This document shows, piece after piece, positions 9,545 to 18,358 of a stretch of DNA of 64,000 nucleotides; the first letter of the stretch is position 1, and each line of letters starts with the position of its first letter. Location: the NCBI GenBank assembly GCA_963846885.1, contig CAWJXS010000022.1, positions 1 through 64,000 of the forward strand, read 5' to 3'. The notes beneath the pieces were generated by a model. The model was not told the origin of the DNA. It worked only from the letters and a program-made list of their open reading frames with translations, and did not search any database. A program made the position numbers and the translations under genes. The stretch comes from RPQJ01 sp963846885 (lineage in GTDB: Bacteria > Pseudomonadota > Gammaproteobacteria > Steroidobacterales > Steroidobacteraceae).

Positions 9545-10429
9545 ATGAACAGCGTGGCGCCGCGAATCACGATTCTCGATGGCGCCATGGGTACGGAACT
9601 CAGGGCTCGCGGCGCCACCGTGCCTGACTACAGGAGTTCCGCCTGGTCGGCCATGGCGCTGGTGCACGATCCGGGGACAGTGAGGCAGGTCCATAGCGAC
9701 TATATCGCCGCAGGCGCCGACGTCATCACGGCGAACAATTACGCCGTCGTGCCGAACCTGCTCGCACGGGTCGGGATGGCCGATCGACTCGAGGAACTTA
9801 CGCGACTGGCGTGCCAGCTTGCACTCGAGGCGCGCGCAGCGAATCGCCGCCCGGAAGTTCGTGTCGCCGGTTCGCTGCCGCCGCTTGACACCACCTACCA
9901 GTCCGACCTCGTCGCGCCAGAACACGATCTGTACGAAGCGTACCTGCGCATCGCACGCGTGCTCGCGGCGGACGTCGACCTCGTCATCGCGGAAACGTTG
10001 ACGACCGTCCGTGAGGCGGTAGCCGCGGCGCGCGCCGCCGCAGAGTGTGGCCTGCCGCTGTGGGTATCGTGGAACCTGCGTCTCGACGCACCGCTCATCC
10101 GCGGCGGTGAGTCGCTGGAGCAGGGCATCGCGGCGCTGCAGTCGCTGCCCGTCGAGGGTTACATGGTGAATTGCGTGCCGACAGCGCTCGTGCAACCGGC
10201 ACTTGAACTCATGCGACGCTGCACCGACCGGCCGCTTGGTGCCTATGCGAACAGCTGCGAAAAAGCGGCGGACCAGGCGACGCTCGACGCCAACGCCGTG
10301 CAGACACTGTCGCCGCAGCAATACCTGGTAGCCAGCGAGCGCTGGGTGGAGGCGGGTGCGACATGGATCGGCGGCTGCTGCGATACCCGTCCGGAATACA
10401 TTGCGGCGCTTGCAGGGCGCTGGCATTGA
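9545..10429 (+). CDS. Homocysteine S-methyltransferase family protein
   Basis: Cytoplasmic Zn-dependent methyltransferase of the MmuM/BHMT barrel family, 294 residues, intact. It starts with ITILDGAMGTELRARGA, the family N-terminal signature. The zinc ligands are Cys in YMVNCVPTAL (about residue 205) and the Cys pair in IGGCCDTRPEYI near the C terminus. Enzymes of this family move a methyl group from S-methylmethionine, betaine or a similar donor to homocysteine (or to related thiols/selenols). It follows the exported methyltransferase-like gene by 19 bases and precedes iorA by 65. Given the amine-demethylation genes elsewhere in the window a betaine-type donor is conceivable, but the donor cannot be read from the sequence. 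Confidence 0.9.
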   Translation: MNSVAPRITILDGAMGTELRARGATVPDYRSSAWSAMALVHDPGTVRQVHSDYIAAGADVITANNYAVVPNLLARVGMADRLEELTRLACQLALEARAANRRPEVRVAGSLPPLDTTYQSDLVAPEHDLYEAYLRIARVLAADVDLVIAETLTTVREAVAAARAAAECGLPLWVSWNLRLDAPLIRGGESLEQGIAALQSLPVEGYMVNCVPTALVQPALELMRRCTDRPLGAYANSCEKAADQATLDANAVQTLSPQQYLVASERWVEAGATWIGGCCDTRPEYIAALAGRWH

Positions 10430-10494
10430 TACTGCCGCCCCTCAAGTCCATTCTCCGTCCTCCTGCACATCCATGTACTCGCCCCGGAGCCCCG

Positions 10495-10950
10495 ATGATC
10501 ACCCTGACCGTCAACGGCACCCGTCGAACCTTCGACGGCGACCCCACCATGCCGCTCCTCTGGTATCTGCGCGACGAACTCGCGCTGACCGGCGCGAAGT
10601 ACGGCTGCGGCGTCGCGCAGTGCGGCTCCTGTACGGTGCATGTTGGAGGGAAACCCGCCCGCGCCTGCCAGGTGCCGATGTCGGACCTCCAGGACGCGGC
10701 GGTTACCACGATCGAAGGACTCCACCCCACCGGCGAGCACCCGTTGCAGGTGGCCTGGCGCGAAATCGACGTGCCGCAGTGTGGCTTCTGCCAGCCCGGC
10801 CAGATCATGCAGGCCGCCGGATTGCTGCAGCGCACGCCGAAGCCGACCGACCAGCAGATCGACACGGCGATGAATGGTCACCTCTGCCGCTGCGGCACGT
10901 ATCCACGCATTCGCGCGGCGATCAAGGCCGCGGCGGAGAAGAGCTCATGA
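10495..10950 (+). CDS. iorA: Isoquinoline 1-oxidoreductase-type small subunit, (2Fe-2S) protein
   Basis: Iron-sulfur subunit of a molybdenum hydroxylase of the xanthine oxidase family, 151 residues, intact. The plant-ferredoxin-like cluster is bound by YGCGVAQCGSCTVHVGG plus a later Cys in RACQVP, and the second cluster by QCGFCQPGQ and HLCRCGTYPRIR. It passes electrons from the Mo centre of the large subunit. The stop overlaps the ATG of iorB (ATGA at 10947-10950), so the two subunits are translationally coupled. Start ATG 10495 gives MITLTVNGTRRTFDGD, the expected N terminus. The true substrate (N-heterocycle or aldehyde) is not predictable. Confidence 0.93.
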   Translation: MITLTVNGTRRTFDGDPTMPLLWYLRDELALTGAKYGCGVAQCGSCTVHVGGKPARACQVPMSDLQDAAVTTIEGLHPTGEHPLQVAWREIDVPQCGFCQPGQIMQAAGLLQRTPKPTDQQIDTAMNGHLCRCGTYPRIRAAIKAAAEKSS

Positions 10951-13341
10951 GCGCGAACGAATTCCTGCCGTGGGTGCGTCGCGCGGTCGCGCCCCAGGCA
11001 CCGGCTGAGCAGCCCGCTTCACTCGATGCGACCCTGGAAAGCGTCGACCGGCCGCACGAACTGCAACGCCGCACCTTCCTCCAGCTCCTCGGGATGGGCG
11101 GTCTCGTCATCGCATTCGGACCGGGCGGCGTGCGCCGTCTCGATGCGGCCGAGCCCCTCCGCCGCTGACCCATGGTCGCCACACGTGTACGTGCGCATCG
11201 CCGACGACGGCATCGTCACGATCGTCTGCCACCGCTCGGAGATGGGCCAGGGCATCCGCACCACCATGCCGATGATCATCGCCGACGAAATGGAAGCCGA
11301 TTGGGCGAAGTGTCGCGTCGAGCAGGCGGTGGGCGACCCGAAGTATGGCTCGCAGAACACCGACGGCTCCACGAGCATCCGCGACTTCCTGCACAAGTAC
11401 CGGGAGGCCGGTGCAACGACACGCGCGCTCCTGGAGGCCGCGGCAGCCAGTCAATGGAACGTGGACGTTGCCGAAGTCTTCGCCCGGCAGCACGAGGTCG
11501 TGCACCGCCCGACCGGCCGCACGAAACCGTACGGCGAGCTCGTCACGACTGCGCGCACGATTGCGATGCCGGCACCGGCGAGCGTGCGCATCAAGCGCCC
11601 CGACGAGCGGCGGTGGCAGGGCAAGAAGATGCCGTCGATCGACCTGGTGCCGATGACCACCGGCACGGCGGTCTACGGCGCCGATGTCACGCTGCCAGGC
11701 ATGAAAGTGGCCGTCATCGCGCGGCCGCCAGTCTGGGGCGGCAAGGCCGTGAGTGTCGACGACGGCGAGGCACGCAAGGTGCCCGGCGTCGAACGCATCG
11801 TGCGCATACCGGAGACGCCGATCCCCGGCGCCTTCTTCCCGCTCGGCGGCGTCGCCGTGATCGCGAAGAACACCTGGGCGGCGCTGCGCGGGCGCGACGC
11901 ACTCAAAATCACCTGGGACGCCGGGCCGAACGGCTCGCACGACTCGAAGTCGTACCAGGCGACGCTCGAGGCAAGCGTCCGCGCGCCTGGCAAGCCGGGG
12001 CGCACGAACGGCGACGTCACAGCGACACTGGCTGCGGCGAAGCGCAAGGTCAGCGCCGAATACCACGTCCCGTACCTCTCGCACGCGCAGATGGAGCCGC
12101 TGGCGGCGGTCGCTCGCGTGAAGGACGGCAAGGTCGAAGCCTGGGCTCCGACGCAGTCGCCGAATGACGCGCGCAACACGATCGCCGAGTACCTCAAGGT
12201 CGACGCAGCGAACGTCACCGTGCACGTCACGCTCCTTGGCGGTGGCTTCGGCCGCAAGTCCAAGCCGGATTTCATCTGCGAGGCCGCCTTCCTCGCGCGC
12301 GAGACCGGTGCCCCGGTGCGAGTGCAATGGAGCCGCGAAGACGACTTCCGTCACTCGTACTACCACTCCGTTGCCGCGCACCGACTGGAGGCCGCGCTCG
12401 ATGATTCGGGCAAGGTGACCGCCTGGCTGCATCGCTCGGCGTACCCGTCGATCAGCGCGACCTTTGCGCCGAACCTCACCGGGCCCACGCCGGACGAACT
12501 GACCAACGGCGCCAGCGACATCCCGTGGGACGTGCCGAACATGAGCGTCGAAGTCTGCCCCGCCGTCGCGCACGCACGCATTGGCTGGTACCGCAGCGTC
12601 AACGCGATCCATCACGGCTTTGCGATCGGTTCGTTCGTCGACGAACTCGCGCACGCTGCCGGCAAGGATCCGGCGGCCTTCCTGCTCGAACTCATCGGCC
12701 CGGATCGCAAGGTCGACCTGTCCAAGGCCGGCCTCGTCGGGGCGGGCGACACCTATTACGGCGCGCCGTGGGCGGACCATCCGCTCGACACCGCTCGTGC
12801 GCGTCGCGTGGTCGAGTCCGTGAAGCTGCGCAGCGGCTGGGGCACGCCCCTGACGCGCGGTCGCGGTCGCGGCATCGCCGTGCATCGCAGCTTCCTTGCG
12901 TATGTTGCGATGGTCGTCGAGGTCGAGGTGCGTCCAGACGGGACGGTGCTCGTGCCGCGCGCGACCGTTGCAGTCGATGCCGGCTTCGTCGCCAATCCCG
13001 ACCGTGCGCGAGCACAGATGGAGGGCGCGCTCGTCATGGCCATGAGCAACACGCTCTACAGCGGCATCACCTTCGCCGAGGGCAGGGTCGAACAGTCGAA
13101 CTACAACGACTACCGGGTCGCTCGCATGCGGGCGTCGCCCCACGTCGTGGACGTGCACGTCATCGAGAGCGAGGGACTGCCAGGTGGCATCGGCGAGCCA
13201 GGTGTCCCACCCGCCGGTGCGGCGATCGTCAATGCGATCTTCGCCGCGACGGGCGTGCGCGTGCGTGAATTGCCGGTCAAAGGTCAACTCGAAGGTTGGG
13301 AGACAGGAGCTGGCGCCAAGGGGCGCGCCGTCGCGGGGTGA
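10947..13341 (+). CDS. iorB: Molybdopterin-binding large subunit, IorB / xanthine dehydrogenase family (frameshifted once)
   Basis: Catalytic Mo-cofactor subunit of an isoquinoline oxidoreductase-like hydroxylase. The first 70 residues (MSANEFLPWVRRAV onward) contain QRRTFLQLLGMGGLVIAF, a Tat-type twin-arginine signal, so the folded enzyme is probably exported. The frame changes once near 11165, after which the chain continues HVYVRIADDGIVTIVCHRSE, HRSEMGQGIRTTMPMI, LLGGGFGRKSKPDF (cofactor-contacting loop) and GIGEPGVPPAGAAIVNAIF, whose Glu is the conserved catalytic base. Overlaps iorA by four bases. No cytochrome c subunit or XdhC-type maturation factor follows, so electron acceptor and cofactor insertion must be supplied from elsewhere. 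Ends at TGA 13339-13341. Confidence 0.9.
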
Positions 13342-13426
13342 GCTGCGGTTGCCCGCACTCCCTTGCAGCCCTATCTATCCCAGCATTCGGCAAACCTGAC
13401 ATCATCCGGCCAAGGGGGAATCGTCG

Positions 13427-15271
13427 ATGGCCGGTCGGTTCACGGACCGCTTGCTCGCCTGGCTCGACGCGAGCCTGGCTGCGCTGGGCCACGGTTTCAT
13501 TCGCGGGTGGACGAAGGTCGAACGCGGCTACCGCAGGCCGCTTTCCCGATGGGCATTGCGGCTCCAGTTTGTGTTCTATCCCTTGCTCGCCATCGGCGCG
13601 ATCACCTGGCTCGGCTGGGACTGGAGCCACGCTCGCTCACTCAATGCAGCCGAAGACGCGATCTTCGATCGCGTGGTGCAGTGGCGCCCGTTTGAACCGA
13701 GGCCTTCAGGCCGCGTGGTCGTGGTCGAGATCGACGAATGCTCGATCGAGTACTTTCGCTCTCGCAACGAAGGCGGCTGGCCATGGAGCCGACAGCGGCA
13801 CGCAGACCTGCTCGACCAACTGGACCGCGCCGGGGTGCGCGCGGTCGGTTACGACGTGCTGTTTGCGGACCGCTCGCTGAACGATCCGATCGGCGACGAG
13901 ACCCTGGAAGCAATGGCCAAGGGCGGTGCCGGCCGCTTTCTGTTTAATTCCACGCGACTGCATCCAGACTATGACCAGGGCTCGCCAATACGTGCTTCGC
14001 AGGCCCCGGCGGCGTTTGCGCTGACACGCCACCCGCGGAATGACCCGCGAGTCGCTCTGCTGCTGCCTTACGGCGAGGCGATGACCACGTTCAGCGCACT
14101 AGCCAACGTCACCCGCAATGAAGACGGCGTGCTGCGTGACATTCCACTGCGCGAGACCGTCGGCGACTGGGCCCTGCCCTCGCTGCCATTGCGCCTGGCG
14201 ACGACTGTCGCGCCGCGATCACCCCTGCACGTTGCCGCTGCGGTGCGGCCAAACTGGCGACGGGAAGCCCGGTTGCCAAGCGTCAGCGCTGCCGATCTCT
14301 TGACTGGCGGCGAGGCCGTCTGCCGCGATGCGACGAGCGCGTTACCTGCGCTGAAAGATCGAGTAGCCCTCGTTGGCTATACGGCCTCCGGACTCAACGA
14401 CGCGAAACCCACTCCTGTCGATCCGGTGATGCCGGGCGTGGAAGTCCTGGCAGAGGCCACCGAAGCGGTGATCGCGGGAAGCGCGATTCGTGCGCCGCCC
14501 GCCTGGCTCAAGTATGCGATTGCCATGTGGCTGGTCGCGCTGACTGCCTTCGCCTTCTACCGTGGCGAACCAGCCACAGATATCGACTCGATCTTCGTCG
14601 CCGCGAACCTGGCAATGCTGAGTGCCGCTTTCATCGGCCTCACGTGGTTCGGGTTCTTCTTCGACATCTTCGCCAGCGTCGGCTTCGTGAGCCTGATCTT
14701 CGGCCTGTGCCGCCTCTATGCCGGGGTGCAGCGCGGGCGCGCCGTCGGCAATGGCGATTTCCTGCCGGAGTATGTCCCCGGCAGGGATCGCTGGCTGGCG
14801 ATCGCGCGACTGCGCTTCGTGCCTGACGCTCATCTCGACGGCAGGTCCGAAGCGCGGCGGCGGCGCGAGTACAATCGTCGGCTGCGACGCTTCCTGTATG
14901 CCGGCAGCGATGCGGTGATGCTGGAGGGCGTGGTTGAACGCAAGAGCTGGCTGCACGACGCCATGAGCGACCTCATGGTGCTGATCTGGCACGGCGAGAG
15001 CGAAGCTGCGGCGCGCTCTGCCGCGATGCACGATCTAGCGAGGCTCGAACGGCAACTGGCCGAACACGACGCACGATTGCCTGATGATGGCAGCGTGCGC
15101 GTCGCGTTCGCGTGTGCCGAAATCGACGACGACGTGGAGGACTGCGATCGCGGCGAGCGCCGGCGCCTGCGCGAGCTCGTTGGCCAGGCGGTGGCTGCGT
15201 CGACCGATTGGCCGCTGGCGCAGCGGGCGGCGTTCTTCAATCCCATGGATGCTCGGTCGGGAGGGTCGTGA
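13427..15271 (+). CDS. CHASE2-domain transmembrane sensor without an output domain
   Basis: Membrane protein of 614 residues, intact. A hydrophobic span near residues 45-65 is followed by an extracytoplasmic CHASE2 domain: RVVVVEIDECSIEYF, GGWPWSRQRHADLLDQLDRA, VRAVGYDVLFADRS and later RVALVGYTASGLNDAKPTPV. Three more spans follow at about 360-445, the normal CHASE2 topology. CHASE2 domains are extracellular sensing modules of kinases, cyclases and CHAT proteins. Here the cytoplasmic tail (about 445-614) is Arg/Glu-rich, shows no kinase, GGDEF or cyclase motif, and is unrecognised. The stop shares one base with the start of the following SH3/M48 gene (TGATG), so the two are translationally coupled and probably act together. 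Confidence 0.87.
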   Translation: MAGRFTDRLLAWLDASLAALGHGFIRGWTKVERGYRRPLSRWALRLQFVFYPLLAIGAITWLGWDWSHARSLNAAEDAIFDRVVQWRPFEPRPSGRVVVVEIDECSIEYFRSRNEGGWPWSRQRHADLLDQLDRAGVRAVGYDVLFADRSLNDPIGDETLEAMAKGGAGRFLFNSTRLHPDYDQGSPIRASQAPAAFALTRHPRNDPRVALLLPYGEAMTTFSALANVTRNEDGVLRDIPLRETVGDWALPSLPLRLATTVAPRSPLHVAAAVRPNWRREARLPSVSAADLLTGGEAVCRDATSALPALKDRVALVGYTASGLNDAKPTPVDPVMPGVEVLAEATEAVIAGSAIRAPPAWLKYAIAMWLVALTAFAFYRGEPATDIDSIFVAANLAMLSAAFIGLTWFGFFFDIFASVGFVSLIFGLCRLYAGVQRGRAVGNGDFLPEYVPGRDRWLAIARLRFVPDAHLDGRSEARRRREYNRRLRRFLYAGSDAVMLEGVVERKSWLHDAMSDLMVLIWHGESEAAARSAAMHDLARLERQLAEHDARLPDDGSVRVAFACAEIDDDVEDCDRGERRRLRELVGQAVAASTDWPLAQRAAFFNPMDARSGGS

Positions 15272-16605
15272 TGCGCGCCATTCAACGCATTCTGGTCGCG
15301 GTCGCACTGATGGTATTGAGCCTGGGTGCGGCAGAGGTGCCCGCCGTGGTGCAGAAGTCCGCCGTCGACGTGTATGCCGAACCCAGGTTCGACGCACCCA
15401 GGGTCACGACCTTGCAACGCGATACCCAGGTGAAGATTTCCGCACAGCAAGGCCTCTGGTATCGAGCTGCACATGCCTGCCGGTACGCCGGGCTTCGTCC
15501 GGGTCAATGACGTACGCATGGCTTATGCGAGCGCCGAGGACAGCGAGGCCAATCTGCGGGTGCTGGTGGGTGGCAAGGCCGGCCAGGGTCGAGTCACGGA
15601 GACTGCCGGCGTTCGTGGAATCGATGAAAGCGACCTGAAATCCGCGGCACTCGACCGCGCGCAGCTCGACGCGATGATCGGCAATCGAGTCGGACGCCCC
15701 GGCTGCGGCGCAGTACGCGCGCGACCACGGGCTGGCAAGCGACCAGCGTGGCGTATACGGCCGAGGCGAAGCGCGCCAGGAAGGCGGCGACGTCGACTGC
15801 GGAACCGGCCCCCTCGAAGGCGGCGTTGACGAAATCCGTGAGCGGCCTGCTCGGGTCGCTGGGCGTCAATGTCGACCCGAAGTTCGACGCGGCAGCCAGG
15901 GCACTGCCCAAGGCCGACGACGAGCTTGCAGCGGAGGAACTCGCGCTCGGCCCGGAGATCGCCGGTCGCATACTCGGTGCGCGCCCATTATGGAACGATG
16001 CCGGCGCGCAACGCCGTGTCAACCTGGTCGGACGCTGGCTGGCGTCGCAATCCAGTCGTCCTGAAATGCCCTGGACCTTCGGCGTGATCGACACGCCCGA
16101 GGTCAACGCCTTCGCTGCGCCTGGCGGCTTCATCCTGATCACGCACGGCCTGTACGAGCTGCTGTCATCCGACAGCGAGCTTGCGGCCGTACTCGGCCAC
16201 GAGATCAGTCACTGCGTGCAGCGCGATCACTACAACGTGATCCACAAGCAGGAAATGGCGACCACCGGCAAGGACCTGGCATTACGCGAAGTCGACGCCG
16301 GCAATGACAGCGTCGCCGGCAGCTACGCCAGGCGGTACGCGGAACAGAACGGCGCGGCCATCATGCTGACCTCGCTGGATCGTGCAGCCGAGTTCCGCTC
16401 GGACGAAGCGGCGGAGGTCTATCTTGCCCGGGCCGGGATGAACCCGCTGGCACTGTATGCGGTGCTGCAGAAGCTCACTGCGCTCGGCAGCGAATCGGCG
16501 CGCCTGGCCCAGCTGTACAAATCACATCCGCCGCTGGACGCGCGGATCGATCGGATCGACCAGCGCGGCTATGGCGCCTTGGAGGTCTATACGGCGCGGG
16601 ACTGA
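15271..16605 (+). CDS. SH3b-M48 family secreted metallopeptidase (frameshifted)
   Basis: Exported zinc peptidase with an N-terminal bacterial SH3 domain. MRAIQRILVAVALMVLSLGA is a Sec signal. Residues about 24-85 form the SH3b domain (VYAEPRFDAPRVTTLQRDTQ then PGFVRVNDVRMAY across a frame change near 15475). Two further frame changes lie near 15690 and 15745. The M48 part has the zinc motif in AAVLGHEISHCVQRDH (HExxH) and the third ligand Glu in AAEFRSDEAAEVYLARAGM, followed by LYKSHPPLDARIDRI, typical of BepA/LoiP-like periplasmic M48 enzymes. Such enzymes cleave misfolded outer-membrane or periplasmic proteins. Coupled to the CHASE2 gene upstream; its 3' end overlaps the convergent phosphoribosyltransferase by 19 bases. 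Confidence 0.85.
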
Positions 16606-17261
16606 ATGATCCCGCACACCTCCCGGGAGCGGGCCAGCAACTCGCGGACCTCGTCGTCTTCGGTCTGGTCGAAGCGCTCGTACCACTGGCCGACCGCGCT
16701 GAAGAACGGCGGGGCCTGCAGGCAGACGACCTCGTCAGCCACGGCAGCGATGCGTTCGCGGGCTTCGATCGACGCGACGGGGACTGCCACCACGATGCGT
16801 TGCGCATGCAGGCTGCGCAGGGCGCGCGCGGCAGCTTCCATCGTCGCGCCTGTGGCGAGCCCGTCATCCACGAGGATTCCCGTGCGACCGCGCATCTGCA
16901 GCGCGGGCCGATCGCCGCGGTAGGTCTTTTCGCGCCGCACCAGTTCCTGCAATTCCCGCGCCTTGACCTGCTCGACCGCGTCACTGCCCCTGGGCAGGTA
17001 GCGCACCACGTCCTCGTTCAGGACGAAAGCGCCGCCGCTCGCCACGGCACCCATTGCGAGTTCCGGCTGTGACGGCATGCCGAGCTTGCGCACGACCAGC
17101 ACGTCGAGCGGCAAGCCGAGTGCTGACGCCACTTCATAGCCCACCGGCACTCCGCCGCGAGGCAAGGCAAGCACGACCGCGTTCGTGTCGGCCCGGTAGC
17201 GGGTAAGCATGCCGGCCAACGCCCTGCCGGCGTCCGTTCGATCGAGGAACCTGTGCGTCAT
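16587..17261 (-). CDS. Phosphoribosyltransferase-fold protein (COG1926)
   Basis: Cytoplasmic protein of 224 residues, intact, with a type I phosphoribosyltransferase fold. The PRPP loop is GILVDDGLATGATMEAA, preceded by acidic-aromatic features typical of the fold; the N terminus MTHRFLDRTDAGRALAGMLT and ALPRGGVPVGYEVA are characteristic of this predicted group. Members are often beside dienelactone hydrolases or universal-stress genes and have no proven substrate. Divergent from the COG2187 kinase with an 88-base promoter region, and overlapping the M48 gene tail to tail. Confidence 0.9.
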   Translation of the reverse strand: MTHRFLDRTDAGRALAGMLTRYRADTNAVVLALPRGGVPVGYEVASALGLPLDVLVVRKLGMPSQPELAMGAVASGGAFVLNEDVVRYLPRGSDAVEQVKARELQELVRREKTYRGDRPALQMRGRTGILVDDGLATGATMEAAARALRSLHAQRIVVAVPVASIEARERIAAVADEVVCLQAPPFFSAVGQWYERFDQTEDDEVRELLARSREVCGIIQSRAV

Positions 17262-17349
17262 GGCAAGTCACCGTTCGCTGCACGCTCATGTTCCACTACG
17301 GCCGCCAGACGACCATTCGCAGTTTTGCCTAGTGCTATGCTCGACCCTG

Positions 17350-18358
17350 ATGCCGGCTGATTCTCCGACACTGGATGCAAAAGTCGCATTCCTGCGCGGC
17401 TTTTGCGGGCGCGACGACGAAGCGATCGAGACTCACTTCGCCTGGGTATTCCTGATCGGCGACCGCGCCTGGAAGCTGCGCAAGCCAGTCCGCCGCGACA
17501 CGATGGATTATGGCTCGCTCGAGGCGCGTCGCCTCGATTCCCTCGCCGAAGTCCGCCTCAACCGACGGCTCGCGCCCGGCGTGTACCTGGAGGCCGCGCC
17601 CCTGACGCAAGACGCGGACGGACGGTTCGCGATCGATGGTCCAGGCGCAATCGTGGACTGGCTGGTCTGCATGCGCCGTCTCGACCGCGCCCGGCTGCTC
17701 GATGCGCAGCTTGCGCGCCGCGAGGTCGATCCGGAAGCGCTGCGACCGGTCGTCCGCTTGCTCGCTGATTTCTATCGCACGGCCGCGCCGGCGATCAGCG
17801 ATGGACCCGCGTTCGTGGCCCGCGTCGGGCGGCAGGTCGAGGCCAACCATCGGGTTCTGGCGCCTGCGGGGATCGCCGGAAACGAAACGCTGCTTGCGCT
17901 GCAACGGGAATTCATCGCGCGGCATTCGTCGCTGCTCGCGCAGCGCGCCGCCAGCGGCTGCGTGGTGGAGGCGCACGGCGACCTGCGGCCGGAACACGTT
18001 TACCTCGACGATTCGCCGGCCATCATCGACTGCCTGGAGTTCGACCGCGATCTCCGGGTGCTCGATCGCGCGGAGGAGCTGAGCTTCCTGCACCTGGAGT
18101 GCGCACGCAGCGGCCATGAGGCGACCGGGCGCGCGTTGCTGCGCGGTTGCCTGGCACAGCTCGCCGATCAAGCGCCGGACGCCCTGCTCCACTTCTACCG
18201 CAGCCACCGCGCCGCAACCCGCGCCAAGCTCTATGTCTGGCGCGCCTCCGAGCCGGATGGCGGCACGCCGGGTGAATGGCTCGATCGCGCCAGCAGCTAC
18301 GTGCGCAGCGCACTGGAAGACTCCGCACGCAGTCTCAATGACGTGGAGGAGGCGATGA
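17350..18358 (+). CDS. Aminoglycoside-phosphotransferase-like kinase (COG2187)
   Basis: Cytoplasmic small-molecule kinase fold. The catalytic loop is VVEAHGDLRPEHVYLDD and the metal-binding Asp is in AIIDCLEFDRDLRVLD; FAWVFLIGDRAWKLRKPV gives the N-terminal lobe with its conserved Lys. COG2187 proteins often carry a second P-loop kinase domain, which is missing here, so this is the stand-alone version of about 335 residues. Start ATG 17350 gives MPADSPTLDAKVAFLRG. The open frame as written runs on to 18657 inside the next gene; the natural stop is probably the TGA at 18356-18358, overlapping the next ATG, and would require one indel just upstream. Substrate unknown. Confidence 0.78.

Noticed and set aside
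11107..13287. A 726-codon open frame antisense to iorB
   Set aside because: Low-complexity Arg/Asp/His composition, no motif, and fully explained by iorB.
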